From contig CAMGYI010000001.1 of NCBI GenBank assembly GCA_946127115.1, positions 391,942 through 455,941 on the forward strand: 64,000 nt of DNA, given 5' to 3'. Below are positions 1 through 9,121 of the stretch, one piece after another. Position 1 is the first letter of the stretch. The number at the start of each line of letters is the position of its first letter. Both the position numbers and the translations under genes were made by a program. Source of the stretch: an uncultured Chlamydia sp. Its GTDB lineage: Bacteria; Chlamydiota; Chlamydiia; Chlamydiales; Simkaniaceae. The notes under the pieces are model-generated. The model did not search any database, had not been told where the DNA came from, and saw nothing but the letters and a program-made list of their open reading frames with translations.

Positions 1-1
1 A

Positions 2-1972
2 CTATTCATCGACATCAGCAGCGCATCGAAAACCATAGGTACGATTCACTATACCCGGATTATTCCTGTGACGATGAGAACATCGAAGATCATCTTTTAG
101 ACTCTTCCAGCATCCACCACGAAGAACGCGATAAACACCCTGCATTGGTCCCTTTGGATTGTCAGGACGTTGCATTGCTACCTCATAATAATTGTAATCG
201 TACCAATCTTGACACCATTCATAAACGTTTCCTACCATATCATAGAAACCATATTTATTGGAGGGATAGCTTTTAACAGCCGTCGTATCTGAGCTAAAGA
301 AATTCGCTTGAGTCCTCTCAATGCTGACTCCAGTCGGGTACATTAATTCCTCCCCTCCCGATGCGGCAATTTCCCACTCTGCCTCGGTAGGAAGACGTTT
401 TCCCACCCACTTAGCATAGGCAATAGCACCATACCAAGTCACACCAATAACCGGGTGCTTGGAATAGCCTGATTCAATAGTCAGCGTTCCTCCATGACGA
501 CGAATACGTGACTCTCTCGGTCTTATGATATCGTTGTTATTTGCATCTTTTTCGCCACCCATAGCATCTAAAAAGCGGGTGAACTGCTCATTTGTAACAG
601 GATGTACATCAAGGGCAAAGCTTGAAAGTTTTACTTCATGTCGGGGGCGCTCATCTCTTCCTCCCTCGTCGCTTCCCCGATAATACTCTCCTCCTTTAAC
701 AACTTCCATATCGGTTTGAATCGGCTCAATGTTTTTTTCCTTTTCTTCCTTTGGAACATATCTAGCAACAGTACTATCGATATGAAAAGACGCTGCAGGA
801 TCTGGGTCGTATTTAGGACGCTTGATCTCTTGAGGATTGAGGACGGGTTTTGCACTTCCTCTCACCATTTCAGACACCTCATGCAGCATATCAGTTTGTA
901 TAGGAATACTCTCTGTTTCTTTTTCCTCTGTGGCAACTGCAACTCCAGACTCCTCAGTTTCTACAGATGCTTCTGCTCTTTCGTCCCAATCTAGAATCTC
1001 TTCCTCCTCAATTGAATTAGATACAGCTACTTTCTTTACATGAGGCGAAGAAAGACCATCTAGCATTCTGAGGAGTGAATTAGGACGTTTATTTGGATCA
1101 GGCCTTAAACACTCTCGGATGAGGAAATCCCAATTTAATCGGAAGTCAGGGTAAGCCTCGCAGGGAAGGTAAAAGTTACCCTCAGGAAACGAGTGCATCA
1201 AAAGGAAATACACAAGAACACCAAAAGCATACACATCAGCTTTAGGGCCCACTGGTTTTTCGCGATAAATCTTTTGTTCTGGAGCAAGAAAATGGTAGGT
1301 CTGCAAGAATGAGGCATGAAGTTTCGAGAGTTTACCAGAGTCAAAAATCCCCGTCATATATTTTTCTTCTCCAGGCTTAGTAAAAGTTGACTGATTTAGA
1401 TCTAAGGAGAGAACCTCGGTGAGGTTTTTGTACATTCGGGTTAGAATCGCTCCCTCTCCAACAATATGTGAAAGACCGAAATCAGAAAGATAAATATGAA
1501 GCCCTCTTTCTCCCTTTCCAATCAAGATGTTATTGAGCTTTAATCCTCGATGCGCTAGTGGAGAGCCCCCAAACTGGGTTTGGTGAGCATAAGCCAACGC
1601 TGATGCAACTTGGGTCAATAACTCCAAAATCTCATTTTCATTGAGGCTTTGCTTATTTACCCCTAGGTATTGGGTTAAGTTTGTCGTTTCTCCTAAACAA
1701 TCAACAATGCAGTCTGTGACTAAAAAATAATATCCTTCAGCAAATGAGATGTTATGCACTTTAACAATATGCGGGTGGCCAAGCTTTGCAAAAGTTGCCA
1801 CTTCCTTTTCAAATCGCTGGATGAAGTTTCGATCAGTCGATAATTCCTCAGGAAGAACCTTTAAAATGTATTGCTGTTTAACAAACCGGTGCTCAGCGAG
1901 ATACACGCTTCCAAGCGTTCCCTGACCGATTTGTTTGATGATTGAGTAATCTCCAAGAGTACTTTTATCCAT
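2..1972 (-). CDS. pkn1: Pkn1-like Ser/Thr protein kinase fused to an FGE-sulfatase-like domain
   Basis: This is a 656-residue eukaryote-like protein kinase. The N-terminal kinase fold (about 8-310) has the glycine loop GQGTLGSVY, the ATP-binding Lys in YILKVLP (about K38), the catalytic loop at 141-148 and an intact DFG (164-166). The C-terminal part (about 430-656) matches the formylglycine-generating-enzyme/sulfatase-modifying fold (HPVTNEQF, VIGVTWYGAIAYAKWVGKRL, RVLRGGCW, GFRCA). The same two-part architecture is known from chlamydial Pkn1. I see no clear transmembrane helix, so a cytoplasmic or translocated enzyme is likely. The catalytic loop reads HRGLKLNN rather than HRDxKxxN, so the catalytic-base Asp is missing and activity may be weak or absent. 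The gene is complete: its stop lies at the very edge of the window. Confidence 0.88.
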   Translation of the reverse strand: MDKSTLGDYSIIKQIGQGTLGSVYLAEHRFVKQQYILKVLPEELSTDRNFIQRFEKEVATFAKLGHPHIVKVHNISFAEGYYFLVTDCIVDCLGETTNLTQYLGVNKQSLNENEILELLTQVASALAYAHQTQFGGSPLAHRGLKLNNILIGKGERGLHIYLSDFGLSHIVGEGAILTRMYKNLTEVLSLDLNQSTFTKPGEEKYMTGIFDSGKLSKLHASFLQTYHFLAPEQKIYREKPVGPKADVYAFGVLVYFLLMHSFPEGNFYLPCEAYPDFRLNWDFLIRECLRPDPNKRPNSLLRMLDGLSSPHVKKVAVSNSIEEEEILDWDERAEASVETEESGVAVATEEKETESIPIQTDMLHEVSEMVRGSAKPVLNPQEIKRPKYDPDPAASFHIDSTVARYVPKEEKEKNIEPIQTDMEVVKGGEYYRGSDEGGRDERPRHEVKLSSFALDVHPVTNEQFTRFLDAMGGEKDANNNDIIRPRESRIRRHGGTLTIESGYSKHPVIGVTWYGAIAYAKWVGKRLPTEAEWEIAASGGEELMYPTGVSIERTQANFFSSDTTAVKSYPSNKYGFYDMVGNVYEWCQDWYDYNYYEVAMQRPDNPKGPMQGVYRVLRGGCWKSLKDDLRCSHRHRNNPGIVNRTYGFRCAADVDE

Positions 1973-2067
1973 TCACTAAATCCTTAATTCAATTCCAGCA
2001 TCTTGATTCCATATGATTTTTCCACACAAAAACCACACAATTTCGAGACCAAGGTATACCATGAAAC

Positions 2068-4101
2068 CTAGAGTCTGTCTATGAAATTCTCGATTTCTGC
2101 AAAATCGGTAACTGGAGGTTGACACTTTCCTTGTGTGCACAAATAGAAGGTTGTTTTTCCATTAACTAATGGATACTCTTTTGTCTCCTTCTTAAAACAC
2201 AACGTAAAATGGGGAATAAAATTTGAATAGATAAACTTTTGAATCTCATTTTGATGAGTCATCTTTGAGTCAAGCACAACGATTAATGTTGGCAACTCTC
2301 TGTCCAAATACCTCAGCAAATTGATGAGATGGTATGACGATCCTTGCGGATAAGCTTCAATAAAATTTTTAGAAACTTTCAAGATGTCTTCAGCCTGAAT
2401 CCAATAGTCTCGATTGTGCGTTATCTGATACAAACGGATGAGATTCTCAGCATGCAGAGCATTTCCAGAAGGTTGAGAGCTATCATAAAGCTCACATCTC
2501 CTTAGAAGAATCGAATGATCAGGTCCTGTGAGATAAAAAGCCCCATCATCAGCCTTATAATCACATTCTAGGTGAGTCGTCATTTCAAGAGCCCAATCAA
2601 GGTATTCTTCTCCCTGACCAGATTCGTATAGGGTGATCAGCACTCGAATCAGTGAGGCATAATCATCAAGCCCTCCCTCATAATCAGCCTCCCCCTCACG
2701 AAATCGTCTTAGGAGCTTGCCATTCTTCCAAAGATGAGATTTAATAAACGTAATCGCCTCGATCCCTGAAGTCACATATGTCTCGTTTTCAAGCGCCATC
2801 CCTGCTTTCACAAGAGTGTCGATCATCAAAGCGTTCCACGAGACCAGAATCTTATCGTCCTTAAACGGATGCTTCCGCTTGCAGCGTTTCTCCTTAAGAA
2901 TTTTGAGAGAATTTTCTAGTGACTGTTCAACATCTGTTTGATCAAAGCCCCGATACTCACAAAACTCCTCAACAGAAAAAGAGCGGTGGAGAATATTCTT
3001 CTCCTCAAAATTCCCTACCTCAGTAACATCGAAATACTCACAGAATAGAGAAGCATCATCAACAGGAAGAAAAGACTCAATTTCTTTTTTGCTCCACAGG
3101 TAAAAGGCTCCTTCTACTCCATCAGTATCGGCAGCTTCAGCAGAATAAAACCCCCCGTCAGGGTGCTTCATATCTCGAAGTACATACTCAATGACTTCGA
3201 TGCAAATCCTTTTAAACTGCTCATTCTTCGTGTAACGCCATGCATCCAAGTATGCTGCTGCAAGAAGAGCATTATCATAAAGCATTTTCTCAAAATGGGG
3301 AACAAGCCATTTCTCATCAACACTATATCTAGAAAAACCTCCGCCGATATGATCATAGATCCCTCCCTGGTAGATCTTCGATAAGGTTTTTTCAACAAAA
3401 AAAAGAGAGCGAGCGTCGTCATAGAGCTTTGCGTAGGTCAGGAAAAACTGACATTGATAACCAATAGGGAACTTCGGAACTCCTTTCTGCCCTCCGTAAA
3501 CAGGGTCAGCTGTTTCAAAAAGCATTTGAACCGCTTCATCAACAACACTATCGGTAGGCAGCTCATCTCCGCGCGTCATCACCGATTTCTCAAATAAATC
3601 CACCAGTTTGTTGGCCTGATCAAAGAGAAGCTCTCTTTCTTCACTCCACCAGAGCTTTCGAATATGTTCTGTGAGTTGTTTAAGCCCCATCATTTCTTGT
3701 CTCTCCTCGGGAGGAAGATAAGTCACAGCGTAAAAAGGTTTAAGATCAGGAGTTAATATGACATTAAGGGGCCACCCTGTTCCCGATGCCATCAAGGCCT
3801 GGGCAAATTCCATGTAAAGGCTATCAATTTCAGGAAGCTCCTCTCGATCAACTTTGATATTGATGAAAACATCATTCATCTCTGAGGCAACCTCAGGATT
3901 ATTAAATGACTCCCGACTCATGACATGGCACCAATGGCAGGTCGCATAACCAATAGAGAGAAAGATTGGTTTATCCTCAGTCTTTGCTTTTTCAAAAGCC
4001 TCAGCCCTCCACGGATACCAATCAACGGGATGATGAGCATGTTGCAGAAGATATGGAGATTTCTCTTTGATCAAGCGATTTTTATAGGGTTCAGTCGACA
4101 T
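2068..4101 (-). CDS. YyaL/DUF255 family thioredoxin-fold protein
   Basis: This 677-residue protein belongs to the DUF255/YyaL family (spermatogenesis-associated protein 20 type). The N-terminus carries the family hallmark [21 protein letters not shown], then the thioredoxin-like segment [20 protein letters not shown] with its CxxC (CHWC). The rest is the (alpha/alpha)6-barrel-like part seen in this family, with [17 protein letters not shown] and [12 protein letters not shown]. Length fits the family. The cellular function is not settled; a redox or sugar-related role has been suggested for homologues. It ends 95 bp upstream of the start of the kinase gene on the same strand and starts just downstream of the RodZ-like gene. 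Confidence 0.9.
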   Translation of the reverse strand: MSTEPYKNRLIKEKSPYLLQHAHHPVDWYPWRAEAFEKAKTEDKPIFLSIGYATCHWCHVMSRESFNNPEVASEMNDVFINIKVDREELPEIDSLYMEFAQALMASGTGWPLNVILTPDLKPFYAVTYLPPEERQEMMGLKQLTEHIRKLWWSEERELLFDQANKLVDLFEKSVMTRGDELPTDSVVDEAVQMLFETADPVYGGQKGVPKFPIGYQCQFFLTYAKLYDDARSLFFVEKTLSKIYQGGIYDHIGGGFSRYSVDEKWLVPHFEKMLYDNALLAAAYLDAWRYTKNEQFKRICIEVIEYVLRDMKHPDGGFYSAEAADTDGVEGAFYLWSKKEIESFLPVDDASLFCEYFDVTEVGNFEEKNILHRSFSVEEFCEYRGFDQTDVEQSLENSLKILKEKRCKRKHPFKDDKILVSWNALMIDTLVKAGMALENETYVTSGIEAITFIKSHLWKNGKLLRRFREGEADYEGGLDDYASLIRVLITLYESGQGEEYLDWALEMTTHLECDYKADDGAFYLTGPDHSILLRRCELYDSSQPSGNALHAENLIRLYQITHNRDYWIQAEDILKVSKNFIEAYPQGSSYHLINLLRYLDRELPTLIVVLDSKMTHQNEIQKFIYSNFIPHFTLCFKKETKEYPLVNGKTTFYLCTQGKCQPPVTDFAEIENFIDRL

Positions 4102-4115
4102 AAACCTGAATTAAG

Positions 4116-4535
4116 TTAAATCACACCTAAGTATTTAGCTAAATAATAAGCACCAACAATGACCATAACGGTCACCGATGCCCAAATTAAATTGGGAAGC
4201 CATTTCACTCCTCCTCCCACACTGCCTCGAACCTCTAAGGTTCCGATTCCATAGGCGAAGTCTTGTTTATCCTGAGTAAGTTTCACAGCCTCTGGATTCT
4301 CTTCAAGAAGCTTCTCTCCATCGAGTCCCAAAAATGTCGCATATTGGCGCATAAATCCCAGCATGTACACAGGAGAAAGGAAATCATCATTATTCCCCTC
4401 CTCAATCGACTCCAAATGATTGACTCGAATCGACGTAGCATTTTCCACTTCTTTCAGCGATAAATTGAGTTCTTTCCGCTTTGATTTAAAGAGCTCACCA
4501 AATTTTTTCATTTCATCTTTCATAGACACATACAC
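4116..4535 (-). CDS. rodZ: RodZ-like helix-turn-helix membrane protein (short form)
   Basis: This 139-residue protein has an N-terminal Cro/CI-type helix-turn-helix of the RodZ kind (about 5-90; FGELFKSKRKELNLSLKEVE, then the GFMRQYATFLGLDGEKLL segment) and a single C-terminal transmembrane helix (about 115-135). RodZ links the MreB cytoskeleton to the membrane during cell shaping and septum formation. The large periplasmic domain of typical RodZ is missing. A similarly short RodZ is known in Chlamydia, where MreB-driven division replaces FtsZ. The start could also be the internal Met at residue 5. It is divergent from rnhC, with a 62-bp gap to the RNase HIII start that must hold both promoters. 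Confidence 0.82.
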   Translation of the reverse strand: MYVSMKDEMKKFGELFKSKRKELNLSLKEVENATSIRVNHLESIEEGNNDDFLSPVYMLGFMRQYATFLGLDGEKLLEENPEAVKLTQDKQDFAYGIGTLEVRGSVGGGVKWLPNLIWASVTVMVIVGAYYLAKYLGVI

Positions 4536-4597
4536 ACTTTTTTATCAATTTAACTGATAGGTGATTTTAATTAAAGGATTTGGTAAAGTCCCCCAGT

Positions 4598-5494
4598 ATG
4601 GCAAAGTCAGCAAGTTTTGTAACAGAGATCGACACCTCCCTTGCTCCCAAACTCAAGCAAGATCTAATCGACCAAGGATTTGAGCTCTCTCAGCCCACCT
4701 ACACAGTATTTCAAGCAAAAAAACAAGGGGTTTCCTGCACTTTATATCAGTCAGGAAAACTCATGGTTCAAGGGAAAGGGAAGGATGACTTTATCTCCTT
4801 CTACCTCGAACCCGAAATTCTTGGGAATCTTTCCTATTCCTACCCCAAGACAACAATGAACACCCTCCCCCATATTGGCGTAGATGAGGCAGGAAAAGGG
4901 GATGTATTTGGCCCTTTGTGCATTGCTGCCCTTTATGCCGATAGTGTTCAGATCACCTCCCTTATCCAAATGGGAATTCGCGACAGCAAGCGCCTCACCG
5001 ATCCTACTATTATTAAGATTGCTGAGAAAATCAAGAAAGAGTGTGACTATTCCCTAATCAAAATTTTTCCCAAGCGTTATAACGAACTCTACGATCAGTT
5101 TAGAAACCTAAACCACCTCCTTGCTTGGGGGCATGCCACAGCGATAGAAGAGCTGGTAGAAAAATCTCAATGTACGGAGGTACTTATCGATCAGTTTGCT
5201 AGTAAGCATGTCGTCGAAAATGCCTTAAAGAAAAAAAGCCTAAAGGTGGACCTTACTCAGCGACACAGGGGTGAAGAAGACATCGTTGTTGCTGGAGCCT
5301 CGATTTTAGCACGAGCCGCCTTTGTTCAAGGGATCCATCGCCTATCAAAGGAGTTCGAACTTGACCTTCCTAAAGGGGCTTCTGCTCTTGTCGTCACGGC
5401 AGGTCAAAAGTTTGTTAGAATCCATGGAGAGCAAGCCCTCCATCAGGTCGCTAAACTTCATTTCAAAACAATCCAAGCCTTTTTAACCGCATAA
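4598..5494 (+). CDS. rnhC: Ribonuclease HIII
   Basis: RNase HIII removes RNA from RNA-DNA hybrids and single ribonucleotides from DNA. The N-terminal TBP-like substrate-binding domain (about 1-85) is followed by the catalytic RNase H fold. The motif GVDEAGKGDVFGPL supplies the first acidic residues (the GxG form is typical of HIII), DSKRLT and the later VLIDQFAS segment follow, and EEDIVVAGASILARAAF is the conserved helix. Length of about 298 residues is normal. I chose the ATG at 4598 because its N-terminus fits family members; the frame is open from 4580 but only with a TTG start. Its neighbour is the divergent RodZ-like gene, a pairing I recall from Chlamydia. Confidence 0.92.
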   Translation: MAKSASFVTEIDTSLAPKLKQDLIDQGFELSQPTYTVFQAKKQGVSCTLYQSGKLMVQGKGKDDFISFYLEPEILGNLSYSYPKTTMNTLPHIGVDEAGKGDVFGPLCIAALYADSVQITSLIQMGIRDSKRLTDPTIIKIAEKIKKECDYSLIKIFPKRYNELYDQFRNLNHLLAWGHATAIEELVEKSQCTEVLIDQFASKHVVENALKKKSLKVDLTQRHRGEEDIVVAGASILARAAFVQGIHRLSKEFELDLPKGASALVVTAGQKFVRIHGEQALHQVAKLHFKTIQAFLTA

Positions 5495-5662
5495 TTTCCC
5501 TGAGAAACACCCTCACTGCTCGTCAAGGAATTACTTTACAATAATTCATATTAAAATTTTTAGTTTTCTTTATTGCAATAAGTTGAATTTTAATTATTTT
5601 GTAATTTGTAATTAATGATGTTAATTGTTATTATTAGTGGTGTTAATAAACAAGAGGATACT

Positions 5663-6094
5663 ATGTCATTCAATAGCACAACACAGCCTACTAATTCATA
5701 TAGTGGGTCTGCAATGAATTTTTTGAGTAATTCAAGAAAATCTGTTAATTCGACATTTTCAAATAAAGTTAATGCCATTTCTAGAGTCTTCTCATCCGTA
5801 ATGAAAACAATCTCAGATGCTGGATCTAACCTCGTGAGTAAAGTTAACTACTTAAATAAAAAAGCAATCAATATGGTTTCAACCATACGCACAACCGCTC
5901 ATGGATCCGTAGATGGTATGCTCCTGGGAATGGGTGCAGGATTTACCCTTGGAGGACCTATGGGCGTTGGTTACGGTGCTTGGATTGGAAGCGTTGCAGG
6001 CGGAGTTTATGGCTTCAGTAAGGCCACAAACAATAATTTTGACCGTGCATCATTCTCTGCGCATACGCAACAAAAAGAGTGGGTACTGCTTTAA
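5663..6094 (+). CDS. Small glycine-rich protein, possibly membrane-inserting
   Basis: I do not recognise this 143-residue protein. The start at 5663 is chosen because AGAGG lies 5 bases upstream; an in-frame ATG at 5615 has no such site. Residues 1-75 are Ser/Asn/Thr-rich and polar. Residues about 80-125 form a glycine-zipper-like hydrophobic stretch (GMLLGMGAGFTLGGPMGVGYG, then AWIGSVAGGVYGF), which could insert in a membrane as a hairpin. A polar N-terminus with one hydrophobic hairpin is compatible with an inclusion-membrane (Inc-like) protein, but that is inference. It lies between rnhC and recN on the same strand, with AT-rich upstream DNA. Confidence 0.6.
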   Translation: MSFNSTTQPTNSYSGSAMNFLSNSRKSVNSTFSNKVNAISRVFSSVMKTISDAGSNLVSKVNYLNKKAINMVSTIRTTAHGSVDGMLLGMGAGFTLGGPMGVGYGAWIGSVAGGVYGFSKATNNNFDRASFSAHTQQKEWVLL

Positions 6095-6173
6095 GAAAAA
6101 ACCTCTAATACGCTATAGTGGGAGAGTATGATAAATACTCTCTCTTTCTTTTTTTGTTCTTATTGAGTCGGCC

Positions 6174-7721
6174 ATGGTCTCCTTCGATCGAGGCTTTCAC
6201 GTTCTAACCGGAGAAACCGGCGCGGGCAAAACACTTTTAATCCAAGCCATCCATCTCCTTTCAGGACACAAAGTAAGCACTGATATCATTCGCAAAGGAG
6301 CAGAAAAAGCAAGCATTGAGGCAACCTTCGACATTCAAAAACAACCTATGGTCCATGAAATTCTTCGAGAAAGTGGCATCGACTTTGACCCCCAAGAACT
6401 CCTTATCCTCAAACGAGAAATCTCAAAGGCCGCAAAAAATCGCATCTTTATCAACTCACAGATGGCTCCCCTATCCCTCCTTTCCCGCTTAAGCCCCCAT
6501 CTACTAGAACTCGTCAACCAAAACAGTTCTGAGTCTATCCGCCAAACAGAAATACAACGCACCCTGCTTGACCTATATGGGGATATCAACCTCTCCCCTT
6601 TCACCGCCTCATACCAGTCCTTCCAAGATCTTGAAAAGAGGTTTGTTTCTCTTAAATCAGAGAGGCAAGGAGATCGGATAGAAAGATTGAAATGGGAGCT
6701 TGAAGAATGGGACGTCTTCAATTACCAGGAAGGCGAAGAAGAGGTCCTCTTCGAGGAATACAAAGCCCTAGCAAATTCTCAGGAAATTATAGAGAAGCTT
6801 ACAGCGGTTCGAGATGGACTCGACAACCTAAGTCTTATTCCTACTCTAACCCAATTTCAAAAGCTGGTAGATGATTCTTCTCTTTCGCAGCACCTTCAGA
6901 CAGCCATTGTCCATTTGCAAGAAGCCTCATTTCTTGCCTCAAAACAGCTGCAAACCCTTGAATATTCCCCGGAAAAACTCCAAAGCCTTGAAAGCCGTCT
7001 CTCTACTCTAAACCAGCTCAAGAGGAAATACCATATTGAATCCCATGAGATCGATGCCCATCTTAAAGGCCTCAGAACTCAAGTCGATACCTTTGAGAAT
7101 CTCGATGAAAGAATTGATGCAATAAAACAAGAGCTTCACACCCTAAGCTCAAACACACAACAATTAGCTGAATCGCTCACTGAGAAGCGAAAGAAATCTG
7201 CTAAACAGTTAGAGAGTAAACTCACAGATGAGCTCCGAACCCTTAACTTTCCCCATGCTAAAATGTTAATCACTATTGATTCCAAAGAAATAGGACCTGC
7301 GGGAAAAGATCAGATTTCCTTTTTCCTCGCCGCGAATCCTGGAGAGGAGCCTGCCTCCCTTTCGACCCATACCAGCGGCGGAGAAATCGCTCGCCTCCTC
7401 TTTGCCCTAAAGATTCTTCTCGCAGAGAAAGGTTCTCTCTCCACCCTCATTTTTGATGAGCTAGATGCAAATATCGGAGGTGAAACCGCCTCAATCGTCG
7501 GAAAAAAACTGAGAGAACTCGGAAAGCACTCCCAAATCCTTGCAATCACCCACTTTCCTCAGGTGGCACGCCACGCAAACCATCATCTTCAAATCTCTAA
7601 AAAGGAGAGTAATGGTCGAGCTATCACTAAAATTTCCCCTCTTAAAGCCTCTGAAAAAGAACAGGAACTGCTCCGCATGTTAGGTGGAGAATCGTTGAAT
7701 TTATTCACCGAGAGAGGGTAA
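6174..7721 (+). CDS. recN: DNA repair ATPase RecN (start uncertain, possible frameshift)
   Basis: RecN is an SMC-like ATPase that acts on double-strand DNA breaks. Walker A is HVLTGETGAGKT near the N-terminus, the ABC signature is HTSGGEIARLL, and Walker B is LIFDELDANIGGETA; a coiled-coil middle part (about 150-340) separates them. The frame starts at an ATG without a ribosome-binding site, and the first strand of the family (a stretch like MLxxLxIxNFALIE) is missing. Those residues are encoded upstream: an ATG at 6128 behind GGGAG reads MINTLSFF but goes out of frame at a run of seven T (6149-6155), after which VLIESAMVSF is in the recN frame. With six T the two would join into a normal N-terminus. 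Confidence 0.88.
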   Translation: MVSFDRGFHVLTGETGAGKTLLIQAIHLLSGHKVSTDIIRKGAEKASIEATFDIQKQPMVHEILRESGIDFDPQELLILKREISKAAKNRIFINSQMAPLSLLSRLSPHLLELVNQNSSESIRQTEIQRTLLDLYGDINLSPFTASYQSFQDLEKRFVSLKSERQGDRIERLKWELEEWDVFNYQEGEEEVLFEEYKALANSQEIIEKLTAVRDGLDNLSLIPTLTQFQKLVDDSSLSQHLQTAIVHLQEASFLASKQLQTLEYSPEKLQSLESRLSTLNQLKRKYHIESHEIDAHLKGLRTQVDTFENLDERIDAIKQELHTLSSNTQQLAESLTEKRKKSAKQLESKLTDELRTLNFPHAKMLITIDSKEIGPAGKDQISFFLAANPGEEPASLSTHTSGGEIARLLFALKILLAEKGSLSTLIFDELDANIGGETASIVGKKLRELGKHSQILAITHFPQVARHANHHLQISKKESNGRAITKISPLKASEKEQELLRMLGGESLNLFTERG

Positions 7722-7741
7722 TTAGAAAGTTAGGAGGGAAG

Positions 7742-8650
7742 ATGAAAAAAGGCATACGTTTCCTAACCCTGTTGATATTCCCCGCTTTAGCACATTGTCT
7801 AAACTATTCGCTTGCAACAGATTATTGTTTTATTCATAAGGAGAATCGAATCCTTATCGATGGATACTTTGCGCCCGTTGTTGGGGCCGATATCGACAAA
7901 CGAGGATTTAATGGATCTGACCTTAACTATACCAAAGGGGCCAGAGCGGTCTTTATTAACACCTATCCCGCTGAAAATCGGGCTTTATCCTTCGAATTCG
8001 GCTATGGGTATATGCGCCTCAACTGGGATAAAAATCCTTCCTTCATCCAGAAGAACTTCAACGATGTAATTTTCTCCATTGGATACATTACAACTGCAAT
8101 CGAGCAATGGCGCTGGGTTGTAGACCCCGGTGTCCATGCCAACCTTGACCATTTTAATATGGGAAGTAACGCATTTTATACTGGGACGATTTGGGAACGC
8201 CTTGCCTATAGCAACCCCCTTGGGATTCACATCGGAGTTGTCAGACAAACGGGGGTAAAAAACATCTATTTATTTCCTATTCTAGGATTTGATTGGTATT
8301 TCCATAAACAATGGAAAATTAATGCTGTTTTCCCCCTCGACTTCTCCCTTCACTATTTTTTCGCAAAGCACTGGTCTTCGGCCCTTAGTTACCGCAGTTT
8401 CGGAGGGTGGTATCGCTCTTTCCACCGCGTTGGGAAAAGAGAAAACGAACCAGAATCTAAGGTTTCCGTCCATGCTAATGGCGTAGATATTGGCATTTAT
8501 CTCAATACACATCACTTCTCAGCAGGCCTCTTCGGCGGTACCAACTTTGATGGGTGGATCCAAATCCGCAATCGCCACGAGGATAAACCCACCTACTTTC
8601 ACTTCGATGCAGCTGCATATGGAGGCATCAAAGGGTGTTTTGAGTTTTAG
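7742..8650 (+). CDS. Predicted outer-membrane beta-barrel protein
   Basis: This is a 302-residue exported protein that I cannot assign to a named family. It has a signal peptide (MKKGIRFLTLLIFPALAHCLN), many short alternating aromatic/hydrophobic stretches separated by turns (ALSFEFGYGYMRLNW, VDPGVHANLDHF, FSAGLFGGTNFDGWIQI), and ends in a terminal Phe (GCFEF), the usual signal for barrel assembly in the outer membrane. A strong ribosome-binding site (AGGAGGG) precedes the ATG. It follows recN closely (20 bp) and could share its transcript. A porin or a small barrel of unknown cargo is the best guess. Confidence 0.65.
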   Translation: MKKGIRFLTLLIFPALAHCLNYSLATDYCFIHKENRILIDGYFAPVVGADIDKRGFNGSDLNYTKGARAVFINTYPAENRALSFEFGYGYMRLNWDKNPSFIQKNFNDVIFSIGYITTAIEQWRWVVDPGVHANLDHFNMGSNAFYTGTIWERLAYSNPLGIHIGVVRQTGVKNIYLFPILGFDWYFHKQWKINAVFPLDFSLHYFFAKHWSSALSYRSFGGWYRSFHRVGKRENEPESKVSVHANGVDIGIYLNTHHFSAGLFGGTNFDGWIQIRNRHEDKPTYFHFDAAAYGGIKGCFEF

Positions 8651-8651
8651 C

Positions 8652-8726
8652 TCAGAGTCTTTTTAAACAGCCGCTGTTGCAATTTGCAGTCCAAATCGGA
8701 CCCCACGCAGATTGATACTGTGTCAT
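8652..8726 (-). pseudogene. Truncated third copy of the MTQYQS paralogue family
   Basis: A 24-codon reading frame starts with MTQYQS, the same six residues that begin the gene at 9647, and its upstream DNA (ATGGAGACG) matches that gene's upstream DNA (ATGGAGACA). The ATG overlaps the stop of the preceding paralogue as ATGA, so translation would be coupled. After the sixth residue the sequence diverges and soon stops. I read it as the head of a third tandem copy whose body has been lost. Confidence 0.45.
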
Positions 8727-9121
8727 CGTCTCCATTTTTCTTCTATTGCCTTGCCTTTTGCTTCCATCCAAGCGTCAACAGCCGCTTTTCCCCGCTTATC
8801 AAGTGTATCTCTAATTTTAGGGATAATATCAGTGAAAAGATTAAAGGCGGAGATTTTATTCTCAGATAAAAATTCGACATAGGCCATATAAGCCTTGGCT
8901 TTCTCTATCCCCTCAAGTTCATGCATAAGATCCTCACGAAAATTTAGGATATTGATAGCCAGCGAGTTCGAAGATTTTTTCTTATCCAGATGGCATAAAC
9001 TTAATTTAATATAGAACTGATCGCAAAGATCGATTTTTTGAACAAATGTAATCCGATCTCCAACTCCCTCAATATATTGGGTGATGGTTTCATAGATTTT
9101 TTTATGTTCTTTTTTCTCCAT
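8723..9121 (-). CDS. Unknown protein, second copy of a tandem paralogue pair
   Basis: The function is unknown. The frame is open from 9181, but the ATG at 9119-9121 is the likelier start because it begins next to the end of the upstream paralogue and gives the part that aligns with it. The protein (about 132 residues) is helical and polar. It matches the neighbour at 9102-9647 along its length: KIYETITQY vs GVYEELIAL, KAKAYMAYVEFL vs KVKMQMEYIEVI, and VDAWMEAKGKAIEEKW vs FDSWMEKTGRPIQIRW. It lacks the hydrophobic N-terminus of that copy. Either a separate duplicated gene or the second half of a frameshifted two-repeat protein. Confidence 0.5.
   Translation of the reverse strand: MEKKEHKKIYETITQYIEGVGDRITFVQKIDLCDQFYIKLSLCHLDKKKSSNSLAINILNFREDLMHELEGIEKAKAYMAYVEFLSENKISAFNLFTDIIPKIRDTLDKRGKAAVDAWMEAKGKAIEEKWRR

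Noticed and set aside
4735-4975. 72-codon ORF opposite rnhC (4751-4969)
   Set aside because: It lies wholly within the well-supported RNase HIII gene and has no features of its own.
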